Shown here: positions 7,687 to 17,170 of the stretch, piece by piece | Position numbering within the stretch: position 1 is the first letter of the stretch | How the letters are laid out: each line of letters opens with the position of its first letter | Source: Tunicatimonas pelagia | GTDB lineage: Bacteria > Bacteroidota > Bacteroidia > Cytophagales > Cyclobacteriaceae | Reading direction: 5' to 3' | DNA length: 64,000 nt | Assembly (NCBI RefSeq): GCF_030506325.1 | Contig: NZ_CP120683.1 | Span: 1,178,001-1,242,000 of the forward strand | Notes under the pieces: generated by a model | What the model saw: only the letters and a program-made list of their open reading frames with translations | What the model was told of the DNA's origin: nothing | Databases searched by the model: none | Made by a program: the position numbers and the translations under genes

Positions 7687-9555
7687 ATGGTCCGACCTTT
7701 CGTAGAAGCCCTGTTCGTCGTGTTTATTACGTTGTCGCTACTGCTTGGGGTAGAGTATTACGTACTGGCTTTCCCCGATCAGCTACCCCTAGCTGCCGAA
7801 GGCTTACTAGATCGTTTCACCAACATAGTACAACGGCTTGGATTCGCCGGACGAATCTCGTGGCTGCTGACGTATGTAGGGCTCTGCCTTTCGTTAGCCG
7901 CTACAAACCACAACAACGCTTCAACAAAACGAAATATCCCCAGAATATACTTCCTACCAGTAATCATACTACTTATCGTAGCTTGTTACTACTTGCTTGG
8001 TGTTACTTCGTACCCTGCTACGACGATGAGTTGGCTTTACCCCGGAGCGGTCGTAAGTATTCTTATTCTACTACCAATAGGCCTAAAAGTGCTGCGTAGA
8101 AAAAGGATTAAGCACTTAGAACAATCCGAAGTAAGCAAGATCAATACGCCCGATAGTATTGTCATCCGTACCCGACGGGGCTACATAAACGTACCCAATC
8201 CTTACCGGGGCACATTGATTGTAGGTTCGTCGGGTTCGGGTAAGTCGGTGCTGGGCAATGCTTTCTTAGAACAGTTTGTCCAGAAGGGTTTCAGCGGAAT
8301 AGTATACGACTTTAAGTTTCCGGTGCTGGCCAATATACTGAACACCGCTCTGCACTGCTACGGTATCGCTCACGGCTTACGTTACTATATCGTTAACTTC
8401 CGTAACCTTTCGCAATCCCACCGCTGTAATCCCTTAGCCCCCGAAAATATTCCAACGCTCTCTCATGCCGAGGAGTACGCCCAGGCGATCATCCAAAATT
8501 TGGATACCGCTACAATCAAACGACGCGACTTCTTTGCTTCTTCCGCCCAGACGTGGCTGACGGCCTTGATCTGGTTTTTCCGTTCGGAGCACCCACAGTA
8601 TTGCACTTTGCCGCACGTGATTAACGCTGTGTTGTATCCCGACTATACCCACGTCATCAGTATGCTGGAAGCTAATCCCCAGAGTAGTGATCTGATTCGT
8701 AGTATTGCTACGGCTATTCGTAACAAAGCTGAAAAGCAATTAGCGGGAGTGATCGCTTCCTTGCAAATGATGGTCACCAAGCTTAACTCCCCCGAGATTG
8801 CCTGGGTCTTATCCGGGGACGATTTCACCCTGGACATTAATAACCCGGACCAACCGAAACTTCTTTGCCTAGGCTCCGATCCTGGTTTAGTAGATACCTT
8901 TAGCCCGGTGATCTCGCTAATCATGACCGTCGCCCTCAAACGCATGAACCAGGTGGGAAAACACCGTAGTTTTGTCCTACTGGACGAGGCACCTACCCTC
9001 TATATTCCCCGCTTTGAAATGATTCCAGCAACCGCTCGTAGTAACCGGATCGCTAGTGTCTACATGGTGCAAGACCTATCCCAGATGATCGACCGCTACG
9101 GTAAAGATAAAGCGGAAGTAATTATTGCTAACCTATCCAACCAGTTCTATGGGAAGGCCAGTTCGGTAGAAACCGCCCGAAGGGTGAGCGAGATGATTGG
9201 AAGGGAAGAGCGAAGCATCCAGAACCACTCCCGAGGGATGAGCCACGCTAGCCGAGGCGGACGGAACCTATCACAGAATATCAGTGTCAGTCAGCAGGAG
9301 CGCTTATTGATTAAACCGCAGGAAGTGATGCAACTCTCGCCGGGTGCGTTTGTGGGGCAAACGGTGGAAAGCACCATTCCCTATTTTCGGGCCCAGACCC
9401 GATGGAAAAAAGAGCCTACCACCTGTGGTATTACTTCCTTCACATCTTTAAACGATCAGAACGTATCGGCTAATTTTTCTAGCATTCGCCGCGAGGTGAC
9501 TATGATTGTAAAACGCTATCCTAATATCTATCACCCTGATACTTCAGCCTCCTAA
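7687..9555 (+). CDS. VirD4/TraG-like type IV coupling protein
   Basis: A 622-residue membrane ATPase. Transmembrane segments are at about 5-29, 55-72, 88-106 and 117-136. Walker A is GSSGSGKS (180-187), Walker B is FVLLDEAPTL (about 429-438), and a Q-containing motif VYMVQDLSQMIDRYG follows, as in coupling proteins that pump the relaxase-DNA complex. It starts 12 bp after the candidate relaxase gene. A mobilisable element with its own coupling protein but no visible mating-pore genes is noteworthy. It would act at the inner membrane together with a helper type IV secretion system. Confidence 0.85.
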   Translation: MVRPFVEALFVVFITLSLLLGVEYYVLAFPDQLPLAAEGLLDRFTNIVQRLGFAGRISWLLTYVGLCLSLAATNHNNASTKRNIPRIYFLPVIILLIVACYYLLGVTSYPATTMSWLYPGAVVSILILLPIGLKVLRRKRIKHLEQSEVSKINTPDSIVIRTRRGYINVPNPYRGTLIVGSSGSGKSVLGNAFLEQFVQKGFSGIVYDFKFPVLANILNTALHCYGIAHGLRYYIVNFRNLSQSHRCNPLAPENIPTLSHAEEYAQAIIQNLDTATIKRRDFFASSAQTWLTALIWFFRSEHPQYCTLPHVINAVLYPDYTHVISMLEANPQSSDLIRSIATAIRNKAEKQLAGVIASLQMMVTKLNSPEIAWVLSGDDFTLDINNPDQPKLLCLGSDPGLVDTFSPVISLIMTVALKRMNQVGKHRSFVLLDEAPTLYIPRFEMIPATARSNRIASVYMVQDLSQMIDRYGKDKAEVIIANLSNQFYGKASSVETARRVSEMIGREERSIQNHSRGMSHASRGGRNLSQNISVSQQERLLIKPQEVMQLSPGAFVGQTVESTIPYFRAQTRWKKEPTTCGITSFTSLNDQNVSANFSSIRREVTMIVKRYPNIYHPDTSAS

Positions 9556-9933
9556 TCGTGTGTATTAGAAGTAACAGAATCTAGTAACTGAATTGTCCTT
9601 TTGGACTTGAGTAAATTGTACAGATTTTCTAAGAGTGAGCTGCACATATGGAATACTAATGGGTACCGGGATAGATAATCATACCGTCGGTGCCACCAAA
9701 TTATGTTAACTATCTGGAAACGAGTCGTTTTTCTAATGAACTCAGCACGTTATTCGGAATAACCAATCCTTTCCAGCAATACTTTTTTAACTGGTGGTAA
9801 ATTGTAACTTAATAGCGAAAGTTACCAGATAGAATTACCGCTTTGCTGAGATAACTTTTACCAAATACAATCAATATGTTCTCAAAAGGCCAATATCTAA
9901 ACTATGTTGTTTGATCAATATCCATTACCTTGA
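9556..9933. other. Intergenic gap between convergent coupling-protein and integrase genes
   Basis: This 378-bp stretch has no convincing reading frame. It contains one near-continuous palindrome, GTTATTC-G-GAATAAC (9749-9763), whose TTATTCGG also occurs in the hairpin upstream of the integrase (11263-11270). No strong terminator with a T-run is visible. Confidence 0.5.
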
Positions 9934-11199
9934 CTACAATGCTTCATTAGAGTAAGGACGTTTCTTACTTTCCATTTTATTTTTTAATGCTTTCATATCT
10001 GCACTAACTTTTTTCTCAACAACTTTAGCATAAATTTGGGTAGTACGCAGATTTTTGTGCCCTAGCATAGAGCTTACTGATTCAATAGGTACGCCATTTG
10101 TAAGCGTAACAGTAGTGGCAAAGGTATGCCGGGCAATATGGAAAGTTAGCTTTTTATTGATGCCACAAACATCCGCAATTTCTTTTAAGTAAGCGTTAAG
10201 TTTTTGGTTGGTAATTACTGGTAGTAGTTGTTTTCCATTCATCACCTCGGCATAATCTTCATACTTTTCCAAGATTTCTAACGCAGGGGACAATAAGGGT
10301 ACATTAGAAGAAACACCGGTTTTTCTACGCGCCGTAAATAGCCAGTACTCGCCATCAATCCCTCGTGAAATATCGGAAGAGCTGAGTTTGAACACATCAG
10401 CATAGGCTAACCCAGTGTAGCAACAAAACACAAAAACATCCCTAACGTGAGTAAGCCGTTCAGATGAAAACCGTTTAGCCATAATCCGGTCTAACTCGTC
10501 TTGCGTTAAGTAGTCTCGTTTTACTTCCCTCAAACTGCATTTATACGCTAAAAACGGATCGCGATCTAACCAACCATTGACCACGGCAATACGAATAATT
10601 TTCTTGAAATTCCTTAGGTATTTACTAGCTGTGTTATGACTATTCCCTCGAACCGTTTTAAGGAAAAATTCATAATCGGTGATAAAACTATATTGAAGCT
10701 CTGAGAAGTAAATGTCGTCACGATTGTACTTATGCTTTAAAAATTCTTTGGTTAGCTTCAGGGAGGTTTGGTAACGTTCAAGAGTCCCAGTAGCGTATTC
10801 CTTACCTACTTGCGCTCGCATGTCCTCATTATGTTGCTGAAAGATTTGAAGCAAGCTATACTCCAGACTCCCTTTTCCCAAGAAAGTATTTTTAACTACC
10901 TCAGCAGTAACTATACGCTGATGTTCAGTCAAATCATAGTAGATAGCCTTTACCTTATTTCTTACATTACTGAGAACCATGTTGATAGTACGAGCATCCT
11001 CCTTGTTTCCACGCACACTTCCGGTGTTTACATTCCAACGATCAGATTCTATTTTCTGACCAGTGCTAATCTCCGCTCGCTCTCTATTTATAGTAACCCT
11101 GGCATAAATAGGCGCCTTCCCTGTTTTATCGGCTTTACCACGTTTTATCCAAAATATAACACTAAAAGATTGATGCATTGTTTCTGTTTTTTTGGTCAC
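9934..11199 (-). CDS. int: Tyrosine recombinase / integrase
   Basis: The 421-residue protein has the Bacteroidetes integrase layout: an arm-type N-terminal domain (about 10-100; ISTGQKIESDRWN), a SAM-like core-binding domain (about 115-210) and a catalytic domain. Catalytic residues seen are Lys in RRKTG, HxxR in HIARHTFAT, the second His in LGHKNLRTTQ and the nucleophile in IYAK. The first Arg should lie near TGLAYADVFKL but is not in the usual TGxR form, a known variant in this group. It is transcribed away from tRNA-Ser, as expected for an element integrated beside or in that tRNA gene. Confidence 0.92.
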   Translation of the reverse strand: MTKKTETMHQSFSVIFWIKRGKADKTGKAPIYARVTINRERAEISTGQKIESDRWNVNTGSVRGNKEDARTINMVLSNVRNKVKAIYYDLTEHQRIVTAEVVKNTFLGKGSLEYSLLQIFQQHNEDMRAQVGKEYATGTLERYQTSLKLTKEFLKHKYNRDDIYFSELQYSFITDYEFFLKTVRGNSHNTASKYLRNFKKIIRIAVVNGWLDRDPFLAYKCSLREVKRDYLTQDELDRIMAKRFSSERLTHVRDVFVFCCYTGLAYADVFKLSSSDISRGIDGEYWLFTARRKTGVSSNVPLLSPALEILEKYEDYAEVMNGKQLLPVITNQKLNAYLKEIADVCGINKKLTFHIARHTFATTVTLTNGVPIESVSSMLGHKNLRTTQIYAKVVEKKVSADMKALKNKMESKKRPYSNEAL

Positions 11200-11263
11200 C
11201 TTCAGATTAATCCTTCAATTAAAGATACCATCAAAATAATGCATAAACAAGCTATTTTAGCTT

Positions 11264-11305
11264 ATTCGGTGCCCTACTAAGAAATTGAGAAATAGGGCAC
11301 CGAAT
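11264..11305. repeat. 13-bp inverted repeat upstream of the integrase
   Basis: ATTCGGTGCCCTA (11264-11276) and TAGGGCACCGAAT (11293-11305) are perfect complements with a 16-nt loop. There is no T-run on either side, so it is not a normal terminator. It lies 64 bp upstream of the integrase start, between it and the tRNA. It may be a recombinase core or accessory site, or a regulator of int expression. Confidence 0.65.
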
Positions 11306-11351
11306 GGGGCTCATAAGTTTGGAGAAAAAATGAATAATATGATTACCTTAA

Positions 11352-11392
11352 AAAAGAAAAACCCCTCAAATCCTAAAATTTAAAGGGTTTTA
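11352..11392 (-). terminator. Terminator of tRNA-Ser
   Basis: On the minus strand AAAACCC and GGGTTTT form a stem with an AT-rich loop and are followed by TTCTTTTTT. It begins 22 bp beyond the tRNA 3' end. Confidence 0.7.
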
Positions 11393-11413
11393 GTGTTGTA
11401 TGAATGTAAGATG

Positions 11414-11498
11414 CAGAGAGTGAGGGATTCGAACCCCCGGACCCGTGAAGGTCTCCGGTTTTCAAGACCGGCGCGTTCGACCACTCCGCCAACTCTCT
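11414..11498 (-). tRNA. tRNA-Ser (UGA)
   Basis: The 85-nt class II tRNA has acceptor strands AGAGAGT and ACTCTCT with discriminator G. Its anticodon stem CCGGT/ACCGG closes the loop CTTGAAA, giving anticodon TGA. The T-arm contains GGTTCGAATCC and there is an extra variable arm, as expected for serine. CCA is not encoded. The neighbouring integrase makes this a likely attachment gene; the tRNA itself looks intact. Confidence 0.95.
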
Positions 11499-11578
11499 AG
11501 GTAAAATAGCCGTATTATTAATGCGACCGCAAACTTAGTATTTCCTCTGGAAACATGCAATAAACATACGGGAAGATT

Positions 11579-11986
11579 TCAGGTGAAATACGGTTTCAGT
11601 AACTCTAACATTACCTGCGGTGGGCGGCAAGGGCGTTTGGTATCAGCGTTCATAAAAGCCAGCACCGTTTTACCCGAATGAACCAACGCTCTACCTTCTG
11701 CCCTAAACTCATAATCAAAAGTAATTTTTACCGATGGCATTTTAGCTAGAATAACTTTTATGGTTAGCAGATCATCGTAAAGAACGGGCTGATGGTAATA
11801 AGAGTGATTTTCTAGCACAGGCATCATTACCCCACTCTCTTCCAGCTTTCGATAGCTCATACCTAAATGACGCAGGGCTTCTACCCGAGCTACTTCATAA
11901 TACGAAGCGTAGTTTCCGTAGTAAACATAACCCATCTGGTCGGTTTCACCGTAGCGCACCCGGACTTGTGTAGTATGCTGATACAT
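11579..11986 (-). CDS. YbgC/FadM-type acyl-CoA thioesterase
   Basis: This 135-residue hotdog-fold protein begins with VRVRYGETDQMGYVYYGNYA, the signature of 4HBT thioesterases; the Asp in ETDQMG is the catalytic residue of the family. Full family length, cytoplasmic, no signal peptide. It follows mltG on the same strand with a 3-bp gap, so the two are co-transcribed. Family members hydrolyse acyl-CoA esters, often as housekeeping or in association with envelope functions. The substrate cannot be told from the sequence. Confidence 0.88.
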   Translation of the reverse strand: MYQHTTQVRVRYGETDQMGYVYYGNYASYYEVARVEALRHLGMSYRKLEESGVMMPVLENHSYYHQPVLYDDLLTIKVILAKMPSVKITFDYEFRAEGRALVHSGKTVLAFMNADTKRPCRPPQVMLELLKPYFT

Positions 11987-11989
11987 CGA

Positions 11990-13024
11990 TTAGTTATAGA
12001 TACCAGCCTGACCTAATGCTCGTTGGTAGCGACGAGCATTGGCTAAGTGCGCCGTGAGGTTTGTAGCAAAATTATGATAGCCTGAAAAATCTTCTTTGGC
12101 ACACATATACAAGTAATTATGGTCTTCGTAGTTTAAAACAGCATCAATCGCGCTGATTGACGGCACGCGGATGGGTCCCGGCGGCAATCCGGTATACCTA
12201 TAAGTGTTATAAGGTGAGTCTATTTCTTTATGCTTATTCAATACTCGCTTAATGGTAAAATCGCCAGCGGCGTACACTAGTGTAGGATCAGCTTGAAGAG
12301 CAATGTTACGTTGCAAACGGTTCAAATAAAGTCCAGCTACTTTGGGAGCCTCATCCGGCTTATTGGTTTCTGATTCTACAATGGAGGCTAAGATAGAGAC
12401 TTCCCGCGGAGTCATATTCAGCGAGTCGGCCTGGTTCGCCCGCTGTTCACTCCAGAAGTTCTCGTACTCCTGATAAAACCGCTCAAATAGTTCTTCTGCT
12501 GAGGTTGTCCAGTAAAACTGATACGTATTAGGCAGAAACATAGCCATTATGTTTTCAGTCGTAAAGCCGTATTCCTTTACAAAATTTTCATTGTTAAGAA
12601 GTGCTAAAAATACTTCTTCGTCGGCCTCCAGGTTTTCGCACAATCGCTGAGCCAATTCTGGCTTCAGTCGCACATTGTTAAACGTGACATTCACGGGCTC
12701 TTGCCGACCGGAGCGTAACTGGCGAATAGCGGCCAGATTCGACATATCGGCCTTCAGCAAGTAACGCCCCGGTTTTAGGTATTGATCGTACTCCATTACC
12801 TTGGCCAACACGCTAAAAGAAAGTAAATCTTTTACGTAATCTTCTTCGTGTAGCCTATCCTGTATTTCATCAAAGGTAGCTTCCGTTGGTATCAGTAAAA
12901 TTCGATCTGACTGATCGGTCAGCACATTAGGAGTATATACCATTTGGTAGGCATAAAATGAAAATGATACTAACAGCATTGAGCCTACCACAATAAGCAG
13001 CGCCAGCAGTTTCGGTCTTTTCAT
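11990..13024 (-). CDS. mltG: Endolytic transglycosylase MltG
   Basis: The 344-residue protein has one N-terminal transmembrane segment (about 7-27) and a YceG/MltG domain. The region ASIVESETNKPDEAPKVAGL holds the catalytic Glu (ASIVESE) and is followed by LQADPTLVYA, SPYNTYRYTGLPPGPI and FSGYHNFATN, all typical of MltG. It cleaves nascent peptidoglycan strands at the inner membrane and helps end glycan chains. It heads a two-gene unit with the thioesterase and is divergent from the TsaC-like gene at 13163. Confidence 0.95.
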   Translation of the reverse strand: MKRPKLLALLIVVGSMLLVSFSFYAYQMVYTPNVLTDQSDRILLIPTEATFDEIQDRLHEEDYVKDLLSFSVLAKVMEYDQYLKPGRYLLKADMSNLAAIRQLRSGRQEPVNVTFNNVRLKPELAQRLCENLEADEEVFLALLNNENFVKEYGFTTENIMAMFLPNTYQFYWTTSAEELFERFYQEYENFWSEQRANQADSLNMTPREVSILASIVESETNKPDEAPKVAGLYLNRLQRNIALQADPTLVYAAGDFTIKRVLNKHKEIDSPYNTYRYTGLPPGPIRVPSISAIDAVLNYEDHNYLYMCAKEDFSGYHNFATNLTAHLANARRYQRALGQAGIYN

Positions 13025-13162
13025 GTATGGTAAAAATTAGTAATTTGCTGGTAAAATTAGAATTTACTTCTAACGTTTGCCCAGTATCTGGCTTTTTTGT
13101 AACATCGTTCTTACTAAGAAAAGTTTTTACCCTACGTTCAATTTTTTTAATGTACCACATAA

Positions 13163-13792
13163 ATGAAAGCATCCCTTCTGAAAATCAACCCACTATATCC
13201 TGAAAATAAAAAACTAGCCAAAGTGGCCGAAGTTCTACAACAAGGCGGACTGGTTATTTACCCTACTGATACCATTTATGCTCTGGGGTGTAGCCTGCTC
13301 AATCCGGAAGCTATTGAGCGCCTGTGCTATATCAAAGGAGTAGATCCTCAAAAAAACCAGTTTTCGTTTCTTTGCCAAAATATCAGCCAGGTTTCGGAGT
13401 ACTCTAAAAATATTCCTACTCCAATTTTCAAAATGATGAACAAGGCTCTGCCTGGCCCTTACACCTTTATACTGCCCTCTAGCAAATACGTACCTAAAAA
13501 AATTGATAGCAAACGTAAAACAATCGGGGTTCGTGTAACCGATCATGCCATTCCTCAGCAGCTAGTAGAGCGGTTAGGAAACCCACTGATTACCACATCA
13601 GTACACGATGAAGATGAGATTGTTGCGTACGCTACTGATCCTGCTTTAATTTATGAGCGTTTTGCCGATCAGGTAGATTTGATTGTTGATGGTGGCACGG
13701 GAAATAACGTAGCTTCTACCGTAGTAGACTGTACGAATAATGAACCTACCGTGATTCGGCAGGGACTGGGCGACACTGCTTTATTGGTGTAA
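13163..13792 (+). CDS. TsaC/YciO-type threonylcarbamoyl-AMP synthase family protein
   Basis: A YrdC-domain protein of 209 residues: GGLVIYPTDTIYALGCSL near the N-terminus, IKGVDPQKNQFSFLC, LPGPYTFILPSS and IGVRVTDHAIPQQL. The family makes threonylcarbamoyl-AMP from threonine, bicarbonate and ATP for the t6A tRNA modification. The length and the KNQFSFLC variant are closer to the YciO side of the family than to classical TsaC, so activity is probable but not certain. tsaD, the partner enzyme, is present at 61947. An 8-residue shorter start is possible. Confidence 0.85.
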   Translation: MKASLLKINPLYPENKKLAKVAEVLQQGGLVIYPTDTIYALGCSLLNPEAIERLCYIKGVDPQKNQFSFLCQNISQVSEYSKNIPTPIFKMMNKALPGPYTFILPSSKYVPKKIDSKRKTIGVRVTDHAIPQQLVERLGNPLITTSVHDEDEIVAYATDPALIYERFADQVDLIVDGGTGNNVASTVVDCTNNEPTVIRQGLGDTALLV

Positions 13793-13815
13793 CTGGTGGT
13801 AGCTTTACCCACGTA

Positions 13816-14454
13816 GTGTTGGATCAATCGGTACTGATAGAAAGTCATTATTTTCCTTGTATCGAATATTTTTCTCTGCTGCGGGCAGGGGGTAAAATAT
13901 GGATTGATACTGATGAATTGTACGTAAAGCAATCGTACCGCAATCGCTGCTATATTTTGGGGCCGAACAAAATACAAGCACTCAGCGTACCCATACATAG
14001 AGGTAGCGGGAAGATACCTACCCGAGACGTAAGAATAGCGAATGAGAACCGGTGGCAAAACAACCACTGGAGAAGTTTAGCATCGGCCTACGGCAAGGCT
14101 CCGTTTTTTGCGTTTTTCGCCGACGATATCCGAGCCACCTTATACCAACCTTTTACCTACTTAATTGATCTTAATCTCGCACTACTGACAAAATGTCTGG
14201 AATTGCTCATGTGGAACACGGAGGTAGAGTTTTGGTCGTATCAAGCACTTCCCGCAACTAGTAGCACTATATCCGACCAGCGAGGGGTAATTTTGGGTAA
14301 GAGTCAAGTGTCGGGAAATAGTCAATTTATGCCATTAAGGTACATACAAGCCTTTGGCAAAGACTTTGTACCGAATTTAAGCATCATAGATTTGTTATTT
14401 TGTGAAGGCCCTCATGCCGACAATGTTATTCGACGTTCAATATCCGAAAGGTGA
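13816..14454 (+). CDS. WbqC-like family protein
   Basis: The 212-residue protein matches the WbqC-like family: LIESHYFPCIEYFSLL at the start, then QSYRNRCYILGPNKIQALSVP, WQNNHWRSLASAYGKAPFF and a conserved LIDLNLALLTKCLELL. Family members occur in polysaccharide gene sets and elsewhere; the biochemical role is not settled. It follows the TsaC-like gene by 23 bp on the same strand. The start is a GTG at 13816 (TTG at 13819 is an alternative); no ATG is available upstream of the conserved region. Confidence 0.8.
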   Translation: MLDQSVLIESHYFPCIEYFSLLRAGGKIWIDTDELYVKQSYRNRCYILGPNKIQALSVPIHRGSGKIPTRDVRIANENRWQNNHWRSLASAYGKAPFFAFFADDIRATLYQPFTYLIDLNLALLTKCLELLMWNTEVEFWSYQALPATSSTISDQRGVILGKSQVSGNSQFMPLRYIQAFGKDFVPNLSIIDLLFCEGPHADNVIRRSISER

Positions 14455-14555
14455 ACAAATGCTAAGAGCCACTTGTTGTTTTCTAAGCATATATATCTAT
14501 CTTGCTATTGAGGGTTTTGGCTCGAGGGGACACACCCATTTTACCATTTAATTCC

Positions 14556-14561
14556 AAGGAG
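14556..14561 (+). promoter_or_regulatory. Strong Shine-Dalgarno sequence of clpC
   Basis: AAGGAG lies 7 bp before the ATG at 14569. Few genes in this window have such a site, so it fits a highly translated gene and fixes the start. Confidence 0.6.
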
Positions 14562-14568
14562 TAAGCTT

Positions 14569-17112
14569 ATGGAAGCTAAATTTTCAAATAGAGTTAAGGA
14601 AGTTATTTCGCTCAGTCGGGAAGAGGCCCTCCGACTGGGGCACGATTATATTGGCACTGAACACCTACTGTTAGGAATGATTCGCGAGGGGGAAGGCGTA
14701 GCGGTAAGCTTGCTGAAGAAGTTAGGGGTGTCTTTAGATGAACTACGTACTGCCGTTGAGCAGGCCACCAAAGGAACGGCTACCGGTAATGTGAAAAACC
14801 TAGCCAACATTCCTCTGACCCGACAGTCAGAGAAAGTACTAAAGATCACGTATCTGGAAGCAAAAATTTTCAAAAGTCAACTGATTGGCACGGAGCACCT
14901 GCTCCTCTCCATTCTGCGCGATGAAGATAATATTGCTACCCAGATTTTAGAGAAGTTTGATGTTAACTACGACGTTGTGAAAGAACTATTAGAATACCAA
15001 TCCGATACTCCGGTAGCCGGACCCGATACTGACGATGGCGATGAAGATTCTGGTCGCATCTTCGGTGGTGGTGGTTCAGGCTCTAGCCGAGAATCTAAAG
15101 GCTCCGAGAAATCCCGCACCCCGGTGCTAGACAACTTCGGACGCGATTTAACCAAATTGGCAGAGGATGATAAACTTGATCCTATCGTTGGCCGAGATAA
15201 AGAAATTGAGCGAGTAGCTCAGATTTTAAGTCGCCGTAAGAAAAACAACCCTATTTTAATTGGTGAGCCGGGCGTAGGTAAAACGGCCATCGCCGAAGGC
15301 TTGGCTCTACGCATTGTCCAGAAGAAAGTATCCCGTGTACTGTTTAACAAACGAGTGGTTACACTGGATCTGGCTTCACTGGTAGCCGGAACCAAGTACC
15401 GCGGTCAGTTTGAGGAGCGAATGAAGGCGGTTATGAATGAGATTGAAAAGTCACCCGATGTAATTTTGTTCATTGATGAGTTGCATACTATTGTGGGAGC
15501 TGGGGGAGCTTCGGGTTCGCTAGATGCTTCCAACATGTTTAAACCAGCACTAGCGCGGGGCGAAATTCAATGTATCGGTGCTACTACCTTAGATGAGTAC
15601 CGCCAGTACATTGAGAAAGATGGGGCTTTGGCTCGACGCTTCCAGGTAGTGATGGTGGATGCCACCACTCCAGAAGAGACCATGCAGATTCTGGATAATA
15701 TTAAAGATAAGTACGAAAACCATCACCACGTAGAGTACACCCCAGAGGCGCTAGAAGCCTGTGTGCAACTCTCTGACCGTTATATTAGCGATCGTTTCTT
15801 ACCCGACAAAGCTATTGATGTGATGGACGAGGCCGGAGCAAGGGTGCATATCAATAATATCCACGTGCCTGATGAGATTGTGAAGCTGGAAGAGGCGATT
15901 GAGAACATCAAAGTGGAGAAAAACCGAGTAGTAAAGAGTCAGAAGTACGAAGAAGCAGCTCAACTGCGCGACCGAGAGAAAAAGCTGATTGACCAACTTG
16001 AGTCAGCCAAGCGCAAGTGGGAAGATGAAACCCGCACGCGCCGCTATACGGTAGATGAAGAAAATGTGGCGGAAGTAATTGCCATGATGACGGGAATTCC
16101 GACCAAGCGAGTAGCTCAGAACGAAAGCCAGAAGCTACTGGGAATGAACGAACAGCTTACCGGTAGAGTAATTGGCCAAGAAGAGGCTATCAAAAAGCTG
16201 ACTAAAGCGATTCAGCGCACCCGAGTCGGTCTGAAAGACCCACAAAAACCGATAGGATCATTTGTTTTTCTTGGCCCTACTGGCGTTGGAAAAACTGAAT
16301 TAGCGAAAGTGCTGGCGACTTATCTGTTTGACAAGGAAGAAGCTTTGATTCGCATTGATATGAGTGAGTATATGGAGAAATTCTCGGTATCTCGCCTAGT
16401 TGGTGCGCCTCCCGGCTACGTAGGTTACGAAGAAGGTGGGCAGCTTACTGAAAAAGTACGCCGTAAGCCTTACAGCGTGGTGCTACTGGATGAGATTGAG
16501 AAGGCTCACCCTGATGTGTTCAATATCCTGCTACAAGTGCTAGATGATGGAATTCTGACCGATGGCTTAGGTCGCCGGGTCGATTTTCGTAATACGATTA
16601 TCATCATGACTTCCAATATTGGTGCCCGCGACCTGAAAGACTTCGGAGCAGGTATTGGTTTCTCAACCAAAGCCAAAGAGGAAAGCATCGATGACATTAT
16701 GAAATCAACGATTCAGAACGCCCTAAAGAAAACGTTCAGCCCTGAATTTCTAAATCGTTTGGACGATGTGATTGTCTTTAACTCACTGAAGCGAGAAGAC
16801 ATTCATAAGATTATTGACATTACACTTAATAAGCTATTCGCTCGAATCATGGCACTGGGCTATAAAGTAGACTTAACCGAAAAGGCTAAGGACTTTTTAG
16901 CAGATAAGGGCTATGATCCTCAGTACGGTGCTCGTCCGCTAAACCGGGCCATTCAAAAGTACTTGGAAGACGCCGTAGCGGAAGAAATTCTTAAAGGAGA
17001 GATTGAAATGGAAGATACAATCTTGGCCGACTATAGTGGCGAAGGTGAAGAGCTTTCGCTTAGTCTGAAAAAGAAGAAGACTCCCAAAGAGAAGAAGACC
17101 GACAGTAAGTAA
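14569..17112 (+). CDS. clpC: ClpC, Hsp100 ATPase of the Clp protease
   Basis: 847 residues with an N-domain of two Clp repeats (1-150; [17 protein letters not shown] and [17 protein letters not shown]), a Gly/Ser/Asp linker, AAA1 with GEPGVGKTA, a middle domain (about 420-480; [13 protein letters not shown]), and AAA2 with GPTGVGKTE. The IGF tripeptide in GAGIGFSTK is the ClpP-docking loop, so it should pair with ClpP rather than act as a disaggregase. It unfolds substrates for degradation in the cytoplasm. It is monocistronic, with a clear terminator behind it. Confidence 0.97.
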   Translation: MEAKFSNRVKEVISLSREEALRLGHDYIGTEHLLLGMIREGEGVAVSLLKKLGVSLDELRTAVEQATKGTATGNVKNLANIPLTRQSEKVLKITYLEAKIFKSQLIGTEHLLLSILRDEDNIATQILEKFDVNYDVVKELLEYQSDTPVAGPDTDDGDEDSGRIFGGGGSGSSRESKGSEKSRTPVLDNFGRDLTKLAEDDKLDPIVGRDKEIERVAQILSRRKKNNPILIGEPGVGKTAIAEGLALRIVQKKVSRVLFNKRVVTLDLASLVAGTKYRGQFEERMKAVMNEIEKSPDVILFIDELHTIVGAGGASGSLDASNMFKPALARGEIQCIGATTLDEYRQYIEKDGALARRFQVVMVDATTPEETMQILDNIKDKYENHHHVEYTPEALEACVQLSDRYISDRFLPDKAIDVMDEAGARVHINNIHVPDEIVKLEEAIENIKVEKNRVVKSQKYEEAAQLRDREKKLIDQLESAKRKWEDETRTRRYTVDEENVAEVIAMMTGIPTKRVAQNESQKLLGMNEQLTGRVIGQEEAIKKLTKAIQRTRVGLKDPQKPIGSFVFLGPTGVGKTELAKVLATYLFDKEEALIRIDMSEYMEKFSVSRLVGAPPGYVGYEEGGQLTEKVRRKPYSVVLLDEIEKAHPDVFNILLQVLDDGILTDGLGRRVDFRNTIIIMTSNIGARDLKDFGAGIGFSTKAKEESIDDIMKSTIQNALKKTFSPEFLNRLDDVIVFNSLKREDIHKIIDITLNKLFARIMALGYKVDLTEKAKDFLADKGYDPQYGARPLNRAIQKYLEDAVAEEILKGEIEMEDTILADYSGEGEELSLSLKKKKTPKEKKTDSK

Positions 17113-17142
17113 TTCTTATCGGCGTATAATTTGAAATTTAAG

Positions 17143-17170
17143 AAGGGCATCAAATCGGTGCCCTTTTTTT
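17143..17170 (+). terminator. Rho-independent terminator of clpC
   Basis: AAGGGCA and TGCCCTT form a stem around a 9-nt loop, followed by TTTTTT. The T-run overlaps the stop codon of the convergent VWA gene. Confidence 0.85.

Noticed and set aside
10768-11280. 170-codon open frame on the plus strand
   Set aside because: It lies antisense to the integrase, whose catalytic motifs are clear; no domain is seen in the antisense frame.
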